A DNA stretch of 64,000 nucleotides. Source: Sphingomonas sp. UV9. GTDB lineage: Bacteria; Pseudomonadota; Alphaproteobacteria; Sphingomonadales; Sphingomonadaceae. The DNA lies in contig NZ_SCIN01000003.1 in NCBI RefSeq assembly GCF_004101245.1, forward strand, positions 930,001-994,000, given 5' to 3'. Below, piece after piece: positions 8,228 to 17,902 of the stretch. Each line of letters begins with the position of its first letter. Position 1 is the stretch's first letter. The notes beneath the pieces are model-generated. The model ran no database searches, had not been told where the DNA came from, and worked only from the letters and a program-made list of their open reading frames with translations. A program made the translations under genes and the position numbers.

Positions 8228-10267
8228 ATGGTGTTCCGCGTCGGGCGAGCCGGGCCGGCCGCCGTCCTTTTCGTTCTGACGACAGCCGGGGCAATCGTCT
8301 CCGGCGCGGAAGCGCAGACTGCGCCCGATCCTGCCCAGACTCCGCCGGCCGCCGGGCGGACCCCGCCGGCTGTTGCTGCACAGCCTGCGCCAGGTCCGCT
8401 GGCGAGCCCGACCGCGGATACGCCCGTGTCGCTCGATCCCAATTCGCCGCTCGCCGCGATGCCCGATATCGGGGTCGGCTGGCCCGATCTCGCGACCTCG
8501 CCGATGGATCCGGCCGCTACGATCGCGGCCGTCGATGCCAATGCGGAAAGCCGGTATGCATGGCGGATCGATGGGATCGACGGAATCAACGACACGCTGC
8601 TGCGGCAGCGGTTCGCCGCGCTGTCGACGCTCGACGCGAACGATCATCTGGCCGCCAACGCCGCCCAGCTCGATCGCCGCGCCCGCGAAGACGCCGACCT
8701 GCTCAACAGCCTGCTCCGCGCGGAGGGCTATTACGACGCCAACGTCGTCACCCGTGTCGAGCCCGGCGCCAAGCCGATGGTCGTGGTGTCGGCGACCCCC
8801 GGCACGCTCTACACATTCAAGGGCGTGACGATCGACGGCATCGCCGCGGCGGGCGACAAGGCGCCGGGCCTCGTGACCGCGTTCGGCGTAAAGCCCGAAG
8901 ACCCGGTCAATTCCGATGCGATCGTCGCAGGGCAAGCCAAGCTCACCACGCAGATCGGCCGCGAAGGCTTTCCGTTCGCCAAGGTCGGCGATCCCGCGAT
9001 CGTCGTCGATCACGCCACCCGCACCGCGACGCTCGACCTGTCGGTGCAGCCGGGCGGCGCGCGCAAATTCGGGCAGATCGTCGCGCTGCCCGGCAACCGG
9101 GTGTTCGATGCCGATCACGTCGCGGAGATCGCGCGCTTTTCACCGGGCGACCAGTATGACGCGGCCAAGCTCGATGATCTCCGCCGCGCGCTGATCCAGA
9201 CCAGCCTCGTATCCGCGGTCGACCTGAAGCCCGTGCAGGGCGCGACGCCCGACACGGTCGATGTCGCGGTGAAGCTCGATCGGGCGCCGCCGCATACCGT
9301 CGCGGGCGAACTCGGCTATGGCACGGGCGAGGGCGCGCGCGCGGAAATCAGCTGGACGCACCGCAATCTGTTCCCGCCCGAGGGTGCGCTGACGCTGCGC
9401 AGCGTGCTGGGGACGCAGGAGCAGCTTGGCTCGATCGTGTTCCGCCGCAACAATTTCCAGGCGCGCGACCGCGTCCTGACGCTGCAGGCCTCCGCGGTGC
9501 ACACCAATCGCGACGCGTATGACGCAAAGACCTTCACGCTGGCGGGTACGCTCGAACGCCAGACCAACATCTTCTTCCAGAAGACCTGGACGTGGTCGCT
9601 CGGCGCCGAACTGATCGCGTCGGACGAGCGCGACGTGATCGTGTCGACAGGCGCGCCGCGGCGGCGGACGTTCTTCATCGGCGCGCTGCCGACCAGTCTC
9701 AACTATGACGGCTCCGACGACCTGCTGAACCCGACCAAGGGGTTCCGGCTTGGTGGGCGGCTCAGCCCCGAAGTGTCGTTGCAGGGCTCCGTGTTCGGCT
9801 ACGCGCGCACGCAGTTCGATGGAAGCGTGTACCAGCCGATCGGTGGCAAGGTGGTGCTTGCCGCGCGCACCCGGCTCGGCACGATCGTCGGCGCACCACG
9901 CGATCAGGTGGCGCCGTCACGGCGGTTCTACGCCGGCGGCGGCGCGTCGGTACGCGGCTATGGCTATCAGTCGATCGGCCCGCGCGATCCCAACAACGAC
10001 CCGATCGGCGGCCGCAGCCTGACCGAATTCTCGATCGAGGCGCGGGTGAAGGCGTTCGGCAATTTCGGGATCGTGCCGTTCCTCGACGCGGGCAACATCT
10101 ACACCTCGCCGCTGCCGAAATTCACCGGGCTGCAATACGGCACCGGGATCGGCGTGCGCTATTATTCGAATTTCGGGCCGATCCGCCTCGACGTCGGCAC
10201 GCCGATCAACCCGCAGCCGGGCGACAGCCGCATCGCCGTGTACGTATCGCTGGGGCAGGCGTTTTGA
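8228..10267 (+). CDS. tamA: TamA, BamA-family outer membrane assembly protein
   Basis: A 679-residue Omp85-family protein, the outer membrane half of the translocation and assembly module. A signal peptide covers about residues 1-36 (ending SGAEAQ). POTRA-like domains follow through about residue 330, and the C-terminal half is a 16-strand barrel with alternating aromatic strands, the conserved FYAGGGASVRGYGYQ segment that carries the family's inward loop, and a final phenylalanine (SLGQAF). The gene overlaps tamB by four bases, its known partner. The proline- and alanine-rich stretch after the signal peptide (about 37-70) is probably a flexible linker. Confidence 0.93.
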   Translation: MVFRVGRAGPAAVLFVLTTAGAIVSGAEAQTAPDPAQTPPAAGRTPPAVAAQPAPGPLASPTADTPVSLDPNSPLAAMPDIGVGWPDLATSPMDPAATIAAVDANAESRYAWRIDGIDGINDTLLRQRFAALSTLDANDHLAANAAQLDRRAREDADLLNSLLRAEGYYDANVVTRVEPGAKPMVVVSATPGTLYTFKGVTIDGIAAAGDKAPGLVTAFGVKPEDPVNSDAIVAGQAKLTTQIGREGFPFAKVGDPAIVVDHATRTATLDLSVQPGGARKFGQIVALPGNRVFDADHVAEIARFSPGDQYDAAKLDDLRRALIQTSLVSAVDLKPVQGATPDTVDVAVKLDRAPPHTVAGELGYGTGEGARAEISWTHRNLFPPEGALTLRSVLGTQEQLGSIVFRRNNFQARDRVLTLQASAVHTNRDAYDAKTFTLAGTLERQTNIFFQKTWTWSLGAELIASDERDVIVSTGAPRRRTFFIGALPTSLNYDGSDDLLNPTKGFRLGGRLSPEVSLQGSVFGYARTQFDGSVYQPIGGKVVLAARTRLGTIVGAPRDQVAPSRRFYAGGGASVRGYGYQSIGPRDPNNDPIGGRSLTEFSIEARVKAFGNFGIVPFLDAGNIYTSPLPKFTGLQYGTGIGVRYYSNFGPIRLDVGTPINPQPGDSRIAVYVSLGQAF

Positions 10268-13200
10268 GCGAGGACACCGGGCTTCAGACGCCGCCGCCGA
10301 AGCGCCGTATCGCGTGGTGGCGCTGGATCGTCAGCGCGGTCATGGCGCTGCTGGTGATCCTCGGCACGGCGTTGCTGATCGTCGACACCGGCATCGGCCA
10401 CCGCTTCGTCGCCGACCGGATCGCGGCGATCAGGACCGCCAACGGGTTGCGCTTCACGGTTGGGCGGATCGATGGTTCGTTGTACGGCGATACGCGGCTG
10501 GTCGACCTGCGCGTGTACGATCTGGAGGGGCTCGTCTTCCAGGCGCCCAACGTCTCCCTCGACTGGTCGCCGTTCGACTGGTTCTCGGGCCGGCTCGAGA
10601 TTCAGCGGCTGATCGTCGATCGCGCGATCCTGACGCACACGCCGCGCACCCGTCCGTCGAAGACTCGCGGGCCCATCTTGCCCGATTTCGATATCCATAT
10701 CGGCGAATTGTCGGTCGGCCGGCTGACGCTGGCGAAACGCGTGCTGGGAACGCAGCGGATCGCGCAACTCAGTGGGCGTGCGGACATTCGTGCGGGCCGC
10801 GCGCTGGTCGACCTGAAGGCGCGGGTTGCCGGCAGCGACGACCTGAAGCTGCGGATCGACGCCGAACCGGCGCGCGATCGCTTCGATATCGACGTGGCGG
10901 CGCGCGGTGCGGCGAACGGCGTGCTCGCGCGGATGGTCAAGGCGAAGGGGCCGGTCGCGCTGGCGGTGACCGGCGACGGCAGCTGGGCGAAGTGGAATGG
11001 CCGCGCGAACGGGATGATCGGGGCGACCCGCGTCGTCGATCTGGCGCTTGCGCAGGTTGCCGGGCGCTACACGCTGTCGGGCACGCTCGCGCCGTCGTCG
11101 CTGCTCAAGGGGCGGCTGCAAAAGCTGACCGCGCCGCGCGTGCTCGTCAACGGCAGCGCGGGGTTCGCCAACCGCCGGCTGGAGGGGCAACTCTCGTTGC
11201 GCACGCCGGCGCTCGCGGTCGACACGACCGGCATCATCGATCTCGGCGCCAACGCGTACCGCAACGTGCGGATCAAGGCGCGACTGCTGCGTCCGCCCGC
11301 GCTGTTCGGCAACATGACCGGCAACATGGTCGAACTCCGCGCCATCCTCGACGGGCCGTTCGCGACCGCGGCGTTCGACTACCGCCTCGACGCGAGCCGG
11401 CTGGCGTTCGACCAGACCGGGTTCGAGAACGCGCACGCCGCCGGCAAGGGGCGTCTGTCCGCAGCACCGGTCAGCGTCCCGATCCGTTTCACGGCGGCGC
11501 GCGTCACCGGAGTCGGCACGGTCGCGGGCGGAATCCTGCGCAACCTGTCGGTCGACGGGCTGCTCCGCGTGACGCCGACGCTGCTGACCGGCGACGCGCT
11601 GAAGCTCCGGTCCGACAAGCTCACCGGCAGCATCAATCTGGTCGTCGACCTGCGCAACGGGCAGTTCGAGGTCGGTATCAACGGGGGGCTTGGGCGCTAT
11701 TTGATCCCCGGGCTCGGCATCGTCGACGTGAAATCGATCCTTCGCGTCGTGCCAGGCCCGAACCGCAAGGGTACGCGCGTGATCGGGCAGGGCAGCGCGC
11801 AGATGGTGCGGCTCGACAACGCCTTCTTCCGCAGCCTGGCGGGCGGCTTGCCGCGGATCACGGCCAACCTCGAACGCACCACCGACGGCGTGCTGCACTT
11901 CACCAACCTCGTGCTGACCGCGCCGCAGATCCGGCTGACCGGCAACGGCTATCGGCGGCGCGACGGGACCTTCCATTTCGAGGGGGGCGGTCGCCAGCAG
12001 ACCTATGGCCCGGTGACGCTGAAACTCGACGGGCAGATCGAAAAGCCGACGCTCGACCTCGTCTTCGCCAGCCCCAATGCGACGCTCGGGCTGTCGAACG
12101 TCCGCGCGCATCTCGATCCGACGCCGCAGGGGTTCGCGTTCACCGCGGCAGGCGGATCGCGGCTCGGGCCGTTCACGACCAACGGCGCGATCCTGTTGCC
12201 GCCGGGCGCGGGCGCGACGATCGCGATCGCCGCGCTAAACGTCGCGGGCACGCGGGCGAACGGCAATATCGCGGTGGTCGACGGCGGCTTCAACGGCCGC
12301 CTCGCAGTCGCGGGCGGCGGCGTGACGGGCGAACTGCTGTTCCGCCCGGTCGGCACGATCCAGCGCATCGAGGGCCACCTCGCCGCCAAGGCCGCGACGC
12401 TGGACACCGTCACGCTGCGCCAGGGCAAGCTCGATTTCGTGACGTTGCTGGACCCCGCCGGCACGTCGATCGAGGCGACCGCGACTGGCCTCGGCCTGCG
12501 TCGCGGTGCGCTCAGTCTTGCGCGGTTCAACGGTTCGGCCTCGCTGCGCGGCGGCGTCGGCACGATCAAGGCGTCGATTGCCGGCTCGCGCGGCCGCGCC
12601 TTCGACATCCAGAGCGTGACGCAGGTCACCGCCAACAGCTATGCGATTTCCGCGCAAGGCACACTCGACAACCGTCCGCTCAAGCTGCTGACGCCGGCCG
12701 TGATTACCCAGGCGGAGGACGGCTGGCACCTCGCGCCGACCAAGCTAAGCTTCGGCGGCGGCGAGGCGCAGGTCGGTGGCCTGTTCACCGGCACCACGAC
12801 CGCGATCGACGCCAGCCTGACGCGGATGCCGCTCGCGCTGCTCGACATCGGCTATCCCGGTCTCGGCCTGAGCGGTTCGGCGTCAGGTCGCTTCAACGTC
12901 GCCACTGCGAACGGCGCCGCGCCGACCGGCAAGGCCGACCTCACGATCCGGGGCCTCGCCCGCGCCGGCCTCGTCCTGTCATCGCGCCCGATCGACGTCG
13001 GCGTCGCGGCGGTGCTCTCGCCCACCAAGCTCGGCCTGCGCGCGGTGATCGCGTCGGGCGGCAAGACGATCGGCCGCGCCCAGGCGCAACTCGCCCCGCT
13101 CGGGCAGGGCGATCTGGCCTCCCGCATCACCAACGCCCGCCTGTTCGGGCAACTCCGCTACAGCGGCCCGGCCGATACGCTCTGGCGGCTGACCGGCGTC

Positions 13201-14421
13201 GAGCTGTTCGATCTGTCCGGCCCGGTCGCGATCGGGGCGGACGTCGTCGGCACGCTCGCCAACCCGACCTTGCGCGGCGTCGTCCAGGCGAACGGCGCGC
13301 GGATCGAGAGCGCGACCACCGGCACCGTCCTCACCAACGTCCAGGCAACCGGCCGCTTCGGCGGATCGCGCCTCGTAATCGACCGGTTCGGCGCGGATGC
13401 GGGAAAGGGCGGCCGCGTCACCGGCGCCGGCCAGTTCGAATTCGCCGCCGCCAACGGCCTCGGTCTCGACCTGACCTTGCAGGCCGACAAGGCGGTGATG
13501 ATCAACCGCGACGATATCGGCGCCACCGTCACCGGCCCGCTGACGTTCAAGTCGAACGGGTTGGGCGGCACGATCGCGGGCGACGTGGTGCTCGACAAGA
13601 GCCGCTACCGCCTCGGCCAAGCGACTGCGGCCAGCGCGGTGCCGCAGCTCAACATCCGCGAGATCAACCTGCCCGAAGGCGGAGAAGAAACCGCGCGACC
13701 CACCACGCCGTGGACGCTGGCGATCAAGGCGCGTGCTCCCAATCAGGTCATGGTCAGCGGCCTCGGCCTGACCAGCGAATGGTCCGCCGGACTCCAGATC
13801 GCGGGTGCGCCCGACAACCCGGCGATCACCGGCCGTGCAACGCTGATCCGCGGCGATTACGAGTTTGCGGGGCGCCAGTTCGAATTGTCGCGCGGCGTGA
13901 TCCGCTTCGACGGCGGCGTGCCCGCCAACCCCGCGCTCGATATCGAGGCGAATGCCGATTCGACCGGGCTCAGCGCGTCGATCCGCGTCACCGGCTATGC
14001 GCTAAAACCCGAGATCGGCTTCACCAGTACGCCCGCGCTGCCCGAGGACGAACTCCTCTCGCGGCTGTTGTTCGGCACCTCGATCACCAATTTGTCAGCG
14101 CCCGAGGCGTTGCAGTTGGCGGCGGCGGTGGCGGCGTTGCAGGGTGGCGGCAGCGGCCTCAATCCGATCAACGCGGTGCGCCGAGCGGCCGGGCTCGACC
14201 GCCTGCGCATCCTGCCCGCCGACCCACAGACCGGGCAGGGTACCTCGATCGCCGCGGGCAAATACGTCACGCGGCGGCTGTACGCGGAGATCGTCACCGA
14301 CGGGCAGGGCTATTCCGCGACGCAAGTCGAGTTCCAGGTCACGCGCTGGCTGTCGCTGTTGTCGAGCATCTCGACGCTCGGCCGGCAGAGCGCCAACGTC
14401 CGCGTGTCGAAAGATTATTGA
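10264..14421 (+). CDS. tamB: TamB, translocation/assembly module inner membrane subunit
   Basis: A 1385-residue AsmA-like/TamB protein that spans the periplasm and works with TamA, probably in lipid or barrel-protein transport to the outer membrane. An N-terminal membrane anchor lies at about residues 17-40 (IVSAVMALLVILGTALLIV). The long middle is repetitive beta-strand sequence. The C-terminal TamB (DUF490) domain includes ATLIRGDYEFAGRQFELSRG and ends SANVRVSKDY. It starts at a TTG that overlaps the tamA stop. Very long open frames in other phases across this gene are codon-bias shadows. Confidence 0.93.
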   Translation: MSEDTGLQTPPPKRRIAWWRWIVSAVMALLVILGTALLIVDTGIGHRFVADRIAAIRTANGLRFTVGRIDGSLYGDTRLVDLRVYDLEGLVFQAPNVSLDWSPFDWFSGRLEIQRLIVDRAILTHTPRTRPSKTRGPILPDFDIHIGELSVGRLTLAKRVLGTQRIAQLSGRADIRAGRALVDLKARVAGSDDLKLRIDAEPARDRFDIDVAARGAANGVLARMVKAKGPVALAVTGDGSWAKWNGRANGMIGATRVVDLALAQVAGRYTLSGTLAPSSLLKGRLQKLTAPRVLVNGSAGFANRRLEGQLSLRTPALAVDTTGIIDLGANAYRNVRIKARLLRPPALFGNMTGNMVELRAILDGPFATAAFDYRLDASRLAFDQTGFENAHAAGKGRLSAAPVSVPIRFTAARVTGVGTVAGGILRNLSVDGLLRVTPTLLTGDALKLRSDKLTGSINLVVDLRNGQFEVGINGGLGRYLIPGLGIVDVKSILRVVPGPNRKGTRVIGQGSAQMVRLDNAFFRSLAGGLPRITANLERTTDGVLHFTNLVLTAPQIRLTGNGYRRRDGTFHFEGGGRQQTYGPVTLKLDGQIEKPTLDLVFASPNATLGLSNVRAHLDPTPQGFAFTAAGGSRLGPFTTNGAILLPPGAGATIAIAALNVAGTRANGNIAVVDGGFNGRLAVAGGGVTGELLFRPVGTIQRIEGHLAAKAATLDTVTLRQGKLDFVTLLDPAGTSIEATATGLGLRRGALSLARFNGSASLRGGVGTIKASIAGSRGRAFDIQSVTQVTANSYAISAQGTLDNRPLKLLTPAVITQAEDGWHLAPTKLSFGGGEAQVGGLFTGTTTAIDASLTRMPLALLDIGYPGLGLSGSASGRFNVATANGAAPTGKADLTIRGLARAGLVLSSRPIDVGVAAVLSPTKLGLRAVIASGGKTIGRAQAQLAPLGQGDLASRITNARLFGQLRYSGPADTLWRLTGVELFDLSGPVAIGADVVGTLANPTLRGVVQANGARIESATTGTVLTNVQATGRFGGSRLVIDRFGADAGKGGRVTGAGQFEFAAANGLGLDLTLQADKAVMINRDDIGATVTGPLTFKSNGLGGTIAGDVVLDKSRYRLGQATAASAVPQLNIREINLPEGGEETARPTTPWTLAIKARAPNQVMVSGLGLTSEWSAGLQIAGAPDNPAITGRATLIRGDYEFAGRQFELSRGVIRFDGGVPANPALDIEANADSTGLSASIRVTGYALKPEIGFTSTPALPEDELLSRLLFGTSITNLSAPEALQLAAAVAALQGGGSGLNPINAVRRAAGLDRLRILPADPQTGQGTSIAAGKYVTRRLYAEIVTDGQGYSATQVEFQVTRWLSLLSSISTLGRQSANVRVSKDY

Positions 14422-14430
14422 GGTCCTATC

Positions 14431-15432
14431 ATGAAGCCCGTCATCTTCGGCCTGTCCGGCCCCGTCCTCACGCCCCAGGCACGCGCGTTCTTCGCCGAGT
14501 GCGAGCCCGCCGGCTACATCCTGTTCAAGCGCAACATCGTCGACCGCGCGCAGGTCCGTGCACTGACCGACTCGCTCCGCGCGCTGGCCGGCCGCGACGA
14601 TCTGGCGATCCTCATCGATCAGGAAGGCGGTCGCGTCGCGCGGATGGGCCCGCCCGAATGGCCGGCGTTCCCCGCGGGCCCGGTGTTCGACGCGGCGTAC
14701 GAGCGCGCGCCGATGACCGCGATCCAGGCGGCCCGCGCGAACGGCCAAGCGCTGGGCGTGATGCTCAGCGAGGTGGGCATCACCGTCGACTGCGCCCCGC
14801 TGCTCGACGTCGCGCAACCCGACACCACCGAGGCGGTCGCCTGCCGCACGTTCGGCTCGGACCCGATGCGGGTCGCAGCACTCGGCCGGGCGACGCTGGA
14901 GGGTCTCGCCGAGGGCGGCGTCGTCGGCATTGTCAAGCACATGCCGGGCCACGGCCGCGCCAAGCTCGACACGCACCACCACCTCCCGACCGTCACCGCG
15001 ACCGATGCCGAACTGGACATCGACATCGAACCGTTTCGCACGCTCAACCAGGCGCCGATGGGCATGACCTCGCACATCGTCTTCGACGCCTGGGACCCCG
15101 ACCGCCCCGCGACGCTGTCACGAATCGTGATCGACCGGATCATCCGCCAGCGGATCGGCTTCGACGGCCTGTTGATGACCGACGACATCGACATGAAGGC
15201 GCTGTCCGGCACCGCCGGCGACAAGGCGGCGGGTGCGATCGAGGCCGGCTGCGACATCGTCCTCGACTGCTGGGCCCGCATGGACGAGATGATCGAAATC
15301 GCCGGCCGCCTGGGGGAAATTTCCGACTCGTCGCGGGGGCGGCTCGATCGGGCTATGGCGTCGGTCGGACAAACCAAGGGCGACTTCGCCGACCTGATAG
15401 CCACGCGGGACGCGCTGCTGGAGCGTGCCTGA
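14431..15432 (+). CDS. nagZ: Beta-N-acetylhexosaminidase (glycoside hydrolase family 3)
   Basis: A 333-residue cytoplasmic enzyme that removes N-acetylglucosamine from anhydro-muropeptides during peptidoglycan recycling. It has the NagZ hallmarks: LIDQEGGRVARMGPPEWP, the flexible catalytic loop KHMPGHGRAKLDTHHHLP, and the nucleophile aspartate in LLMTDDIDMKAL. It follows tamB by nine bases. In many alphaproteobacteria nagZ is directly followed by scpA; here about 800 bases with an AT-rich orphan gene separate them. Confidence 0.95.
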   Translation: MKPVIFGLSGPVLTPQARAFFAECEPAGYILFKRNIVDRAQVRALTDSLRALAGRDDLAILIDQEGGRVARMGPPEWPAFPAGPVFDAAYERAPMTAIQAARANGQALGVMLSEVGITVDCAPLLDVAQPDTTEAVACRTFGSDPMRVAALGRATLEGLAEGGVVGIVKHMPGHGRAKLDTHHHLPTVTATDAELDIDIEPFRTLNQAPMGMTSHIVFDAWDPDRPATLSRIVIDRIIRQRIGFDGLLMTDDIDMKALSGTAGDKAAGAIEAGCDIVLDCWARMDEMIEIAGRLGEISDSSRGRLDRAMASVGQTKGDFADLIATRDALLERA

Positions 15433-15457
15433 CAGAAAACATGCGGGCATTGATGCC

Positions 15458-15485
15458 TGATGCAAAAATCAATAGTTTTGCATCA
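15458..15485. repeat. Palindromic repeat, left copy flanking the orphan gene
   Basis: TGATGCAAAA (15458-15467) and TTTTGCATCA (15476-15485) form a perfect 10-base inverted repeat with an 8-base loop. Its first 14 bases, TGATGCAAAAATCA, recur exactly at 16041-16054 on the far side of the AT-rich gene. Confidence 0.75.
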
Positions 15486-15578
15486 ATCAAGTTGATTCCG
15501 CAGCCTGCCAATCTGGGGTATCGCCGCATTGTCGCTTAAGACCGTGTAGTCAAAAGGCTTCTCTAGGGGTCATGCAAC

Positions 15579-16037
15579 ATGTTATTCGCTCTACTGCTCG
15601 CGTCAGTGACCCCTAACAAATCCCTGATTAGCTTGGGGGTCTCTGAAGACCGCTCAACAATATACTCTGAGGGAAACGGAACGCCGATCTCGATTAAATG
15701 GCGAGATCGTCCTGTAGCTATTAAGGCAAGATTACCTAGTACGAAGACAGGTGTTGGATACGGGCATCTTGTGTGCTCTGGATTGAAGGCTGATGGCCGT
15801 CTAGTAGGCTGCAAAATCCTTGCTACTATGGTCAGAATGCCAACCGACCCCGACTTCCAGAAAGCTGCATTGACTTGGTCAGCACAGGTTCGAGCATCTC
15901 AAGAAACCGTAACCGCTGCTACGGCGACCATTAGATTTATTACAGTCGATCTTACACTGATCGCCCCCGGACCCACAACAAATAACAATATGGGGTGGGG
16001 AGTTTGCTTCCCTTTTTGTACTATCCACTTTAATTGA
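15579..16037 (+). CDS. AT-rich orphan protein (152 aa), possible TonB-C-like fold
   Basis: Unrecognised protein of 152 residues. It starts with a short hydrophobic run (MLFALLLAS), perhaps an export signal, and contains the segment VCSGLKADGRLVGCKIL followed by DFQKAALTW. That pattern faintly recalls the TonB C-terminal domains common in sphingomonads (two cysteines around a GxL turn, then an AAL helix), but this is weak. The C-terminus is cysteine- and aromatic-rich (MGWGVCFPFCTIHFN). Base composition is unlike its neighbours: the 60 bases from 15661 and from 15721 hold only 30 and 28 G+C, against about two thirds nearby. Two copies of a palindrome flank it, suggesting an acquired islet. Confidence 0.6.
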   Translation: MLFALLLASVTPNKSLISLGVSEDRSTIYSEGNGTPISIKWRDRPVAIKARLPSTKTGVGYGHLVCSGLKADGRLVGCKILATMVRMPTDPDFQKAALTWSAQVRASQETVTAATATIRFITVDLTLIAPGPTTNNNMGWGVCFPFCTIHFN

Positions 16038-16040
16038 CCA

Positions 16041-16071
16041 TGATGCAAAAATCACGGGTTTCGCATTGATC
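16041..16071. repeat. Palindromic repeat, right copy flanking the orphan gene
   Basis: TGATGCAAAAATCA (16041-16054) is an exact direct repeat of 15458-15471. The second arm (TTTCGCATTGATC, about 16059-16071) is a degenerate version of the perfect arm in the left copy. Confidence 0.7.
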
Positions 16072-16231
16072 CGAAAACGGCGGAAAACCGGGCCGCACGG
16101 CTATGCAGAAATCCGATGCGGAATAGGTCGCGGTACCGGATGTTCACTGGGCATAAGCGAGTGGCGCGAGTCTCTCGCCCGCCCTTCCTTTCACGGATGC
16201 CGAACCGCGGGCGATCCTGTATCTCGGCGTC

Positions 16232-16969
16232 ATGGACGACGCCCAATTGACGCTGGATCTGGACGGGTGGGAGGGGCCGCTCGATCTGCTGTTGTCGCTC
16301 GCGCGGGGGCAGAAGGTGGATCTGCGGAAGATTTCGATCCTCGCGCTGGTCGAGCAGTATCTCGCTTATGTCGAGTCCGCGCGGGCGCTGAAGCTGGAAC
16401 TGGCGGCGGATTATCTCGTGATGGCGGCGTGGCTGGCGTATCTGAAATCGGCGTTGTTGCTGCCACGCGATCCGCTTGCGGAGCCCGATCCCGAGGAGCT
16501 GGCGCTTCGGTTGCAGCTTCGGCTGGAGCGGTTGAGCGCGATGCGCGAGGCGGGGGCGCGCCTGATGGCGCGCGATCGGACCGGGCGCGACGTGTTCGCG
16601 CGGGGGGCGCCTGAAGGGCTGCGGACGGTGCGCAAGGCGGCGTGGCAGGCGGAGATCTTCGACCTGATCGCCGCGTATGGCCGCATCTCGGCGCGGACCC
16701 GGCCGGTGATGCATGTCGTTGCCGACCGCGAGGTGATGACCCTGGAGGCGGCGCTTGAGCGTGTGTCTATGCTGGTCGGCGAGCGGATCGACTGGAGCGT
16801 GATCGAGAGCTTCCTTCCCGATGCGACCATGTTGCAAGACGGCGAGCGGCTGCGGCGATCGGCGCTGGCGTCGAGCTTCGTTGCGGCGCTCGAACTCGCG
16901 CGGCAGGGGAGGATCGAACTGCGGCAGGCATCGCCGTTCGCGCCGCTCTATCTGAGGGCGCGCGCATGA
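16232..16969 (+). CDS. scpA: Segregation and condensation protein A
   Basis: The 245-residue kleisin subunit of the SMC-ScpAB complex that compacts and helps segregate the chromosome. The N-terminal GWEGPLDLLLSLARGQKVDL and ISILALVEQYLAYVE motifs are diagnostic, followed by LAADYLVMAAWLAYLKSALLLP and a charged linker. The C-terminal winged helix is at about residues 190-245 (SSFVAALELARQGRIELRQ). It overlaps scpB by four bases. The smc gene is not in this window. Confidence 0.95.
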   Translation: MDDAQLTLDLDGWEGPLDLLLSLARGQKVDLRKISILALVEQYLAYVESARALKLELAADYLVMAAWLAYLKSALLLPRDPLAEPDPEELALRLQLRLERLSAMREAGARLMARDRTGRDVFARGAPEGLRTVRKAAWQAEIFDLIAAYGRISARTRPVMHVVADREVMTLEAALERVSMLVGERIDWSVIESFLPDATMLQDGERLRRSALASSFVAALELARQGRIELRQASPFAPLYLRARA

Positions 16970-17568
16970 CCCCGCCGGACGACTTCGTGCGGGCCGTCGA
17001 GGCGGTGCTGTTCGCGGCCGAAGCCCCGCTGACGATCGACGCGATCCGCGCGCATGTCGGGGCGGGCGACGTGAAGTCCGCGCTCGAGACGCTGACCGCG
17101 AATTACGCCGGGCGCGGGATCGGCATCGTCCGGCGGGGCGACCGCTGGCAGTTCCAGACCGCGGCGGACATGGCGCACATGCTCCGGCGCGATCGCGAGG
17201 AGCCGCGCAAGCTCAGTCGCGCAGGGATCGAGACGCTGGCGATCATCGCCTATCACGAGCCGGTGACGCGCGCGGAGATCGAGGCGATTCGCGGGGTGCA
17301 GATCTCGAAGGGGACGCTCGACGTGCTGATGGAGGCGGGCTGGGTGAAACCGGCGGGGCGGCGCGAGGTGCCGGGGCGGCCACTGATGTTCGCCACCAGC
17401 CGTGAATTTCTCGTCCATTTCGGGCTGGCCAGCCGCCGCGACCTGCCCGGGATCGACGATCTGCGCGCCGCCGGGCTGCTGGATCCGGTCGATCTAGCCT
17501 TCGATCGGCTCGAAGATAGCGAAGATGGCGGCGAAGATGGTGCAATCTCTGGCATTGAGGCGGGATGA
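16966..17568 (+). CDS. scpB: Segregation and condensation protein B
   Basis: A 200-residue partner of ScpA with two winged-helix domains. Recognisable segments are AVEAVLFAAEAPLTIDAI at the N-terminus, GIGIVRRGDRWQFQTA, the strongly conserved LSRAGIETLAIIAYHEPVTR, and EIEAIRGVQISKGTLDVL. The acidic C-terminal tail (EDSEDGGEDG) is probably disordered. Translation is coupled to scpA, and tatA follows 35 bases downstream, the usual alphaproteobacterial order. Confidence 0.96.
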   Translation: MTPPDDFVRAVEAVLFAAEAPLTIDAIRAHVGAGDVKSALETLTANYAGRGIGIVRRGDRWQFQTAADMAHMLRRDREEPRKLSRAGIETLAIIAYHEPVTRAEIEAIRGVQISKGTLDVLMEAGWVKPAGRREVPGRPLMFATSREFLVHFGLASRRDLPGIDDLRAAGLLDPVDLAFDRLEDSEDGGEDGAISGIEAG

Positions 17569-17603
17569 GCCTTAGATAGGGTCCAGTTTTCAGGAGAATG
17601 GCC

Positions 17604-17849
17604 ATGGGCGGTTTTAGCCCGATTCACTTGCTCGTCCTCGCGGTTGTCGCGATCCTCCTTCTTGGCGGCGGTCGTTTTTCCAGTCTGATGGGTGACGTCG
17701 CCAAGGGCGTGAAGAACTTCAAGAAGGGCATGGCCGAGCCCGACGACGAGACGGCGGCCAAGCCTTCGGCGCGGATCGAAGCGCAGAAGTCGGCCGATCC
17801 CGCGTTCGATCGCGACGGCAATCGCGTCCGCGACGACCGTCCTGCCTGA
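17604..17849 (+). CDS. tatA: Twin-arginine translocase subunit TatA
   Basis: An 81-residue pore-forming subunit of the Tat system, which exports folded proteins. It has one N-terminal membrane helix (IHLLVLAVVAILLLGGGRF), the conserved FG-type hinge written here as GGGRFSSLMGDVAKG, an amphipathic helix (KGVKNFKKGM) and a polar tail. I chose the ATG at 17604 over the one at 17598: AGGAG at 17592-17596 lies seven bases before 17604 but only one base before 17598. tatB and tatC follow. Confidence 0.94.
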   Translation: MGGFSPIHLLVLAVVAILLLGGGRFSSLMGDVAKGVKNFKKGMAEPDDETAAKPSARIEAQKSADPAFDRDGNRVRDDRPA

Positions 17850-17902
17850 AGCAATCGTGCTTGAAGTTGGCAGAGTTGAAGACCCTAGATAGGCGCGGCT
17901 GA

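Noticed and set aside
10162..15539. Very long open frames in other phases across tamB and nagZ (649 and 1741 codons)
   Set aside because: They are shadows of codon bias; the protein sequences are Arg-rich and without domains, while tamB and nagZ have clear motifs.
17598..17849. tatA start at the first ATG (17598)
   Set aside because: The ribosome binding site AGGAG is only one base upstream; the ATG at 17604 has normal spacing and gives the usual N-terminus.
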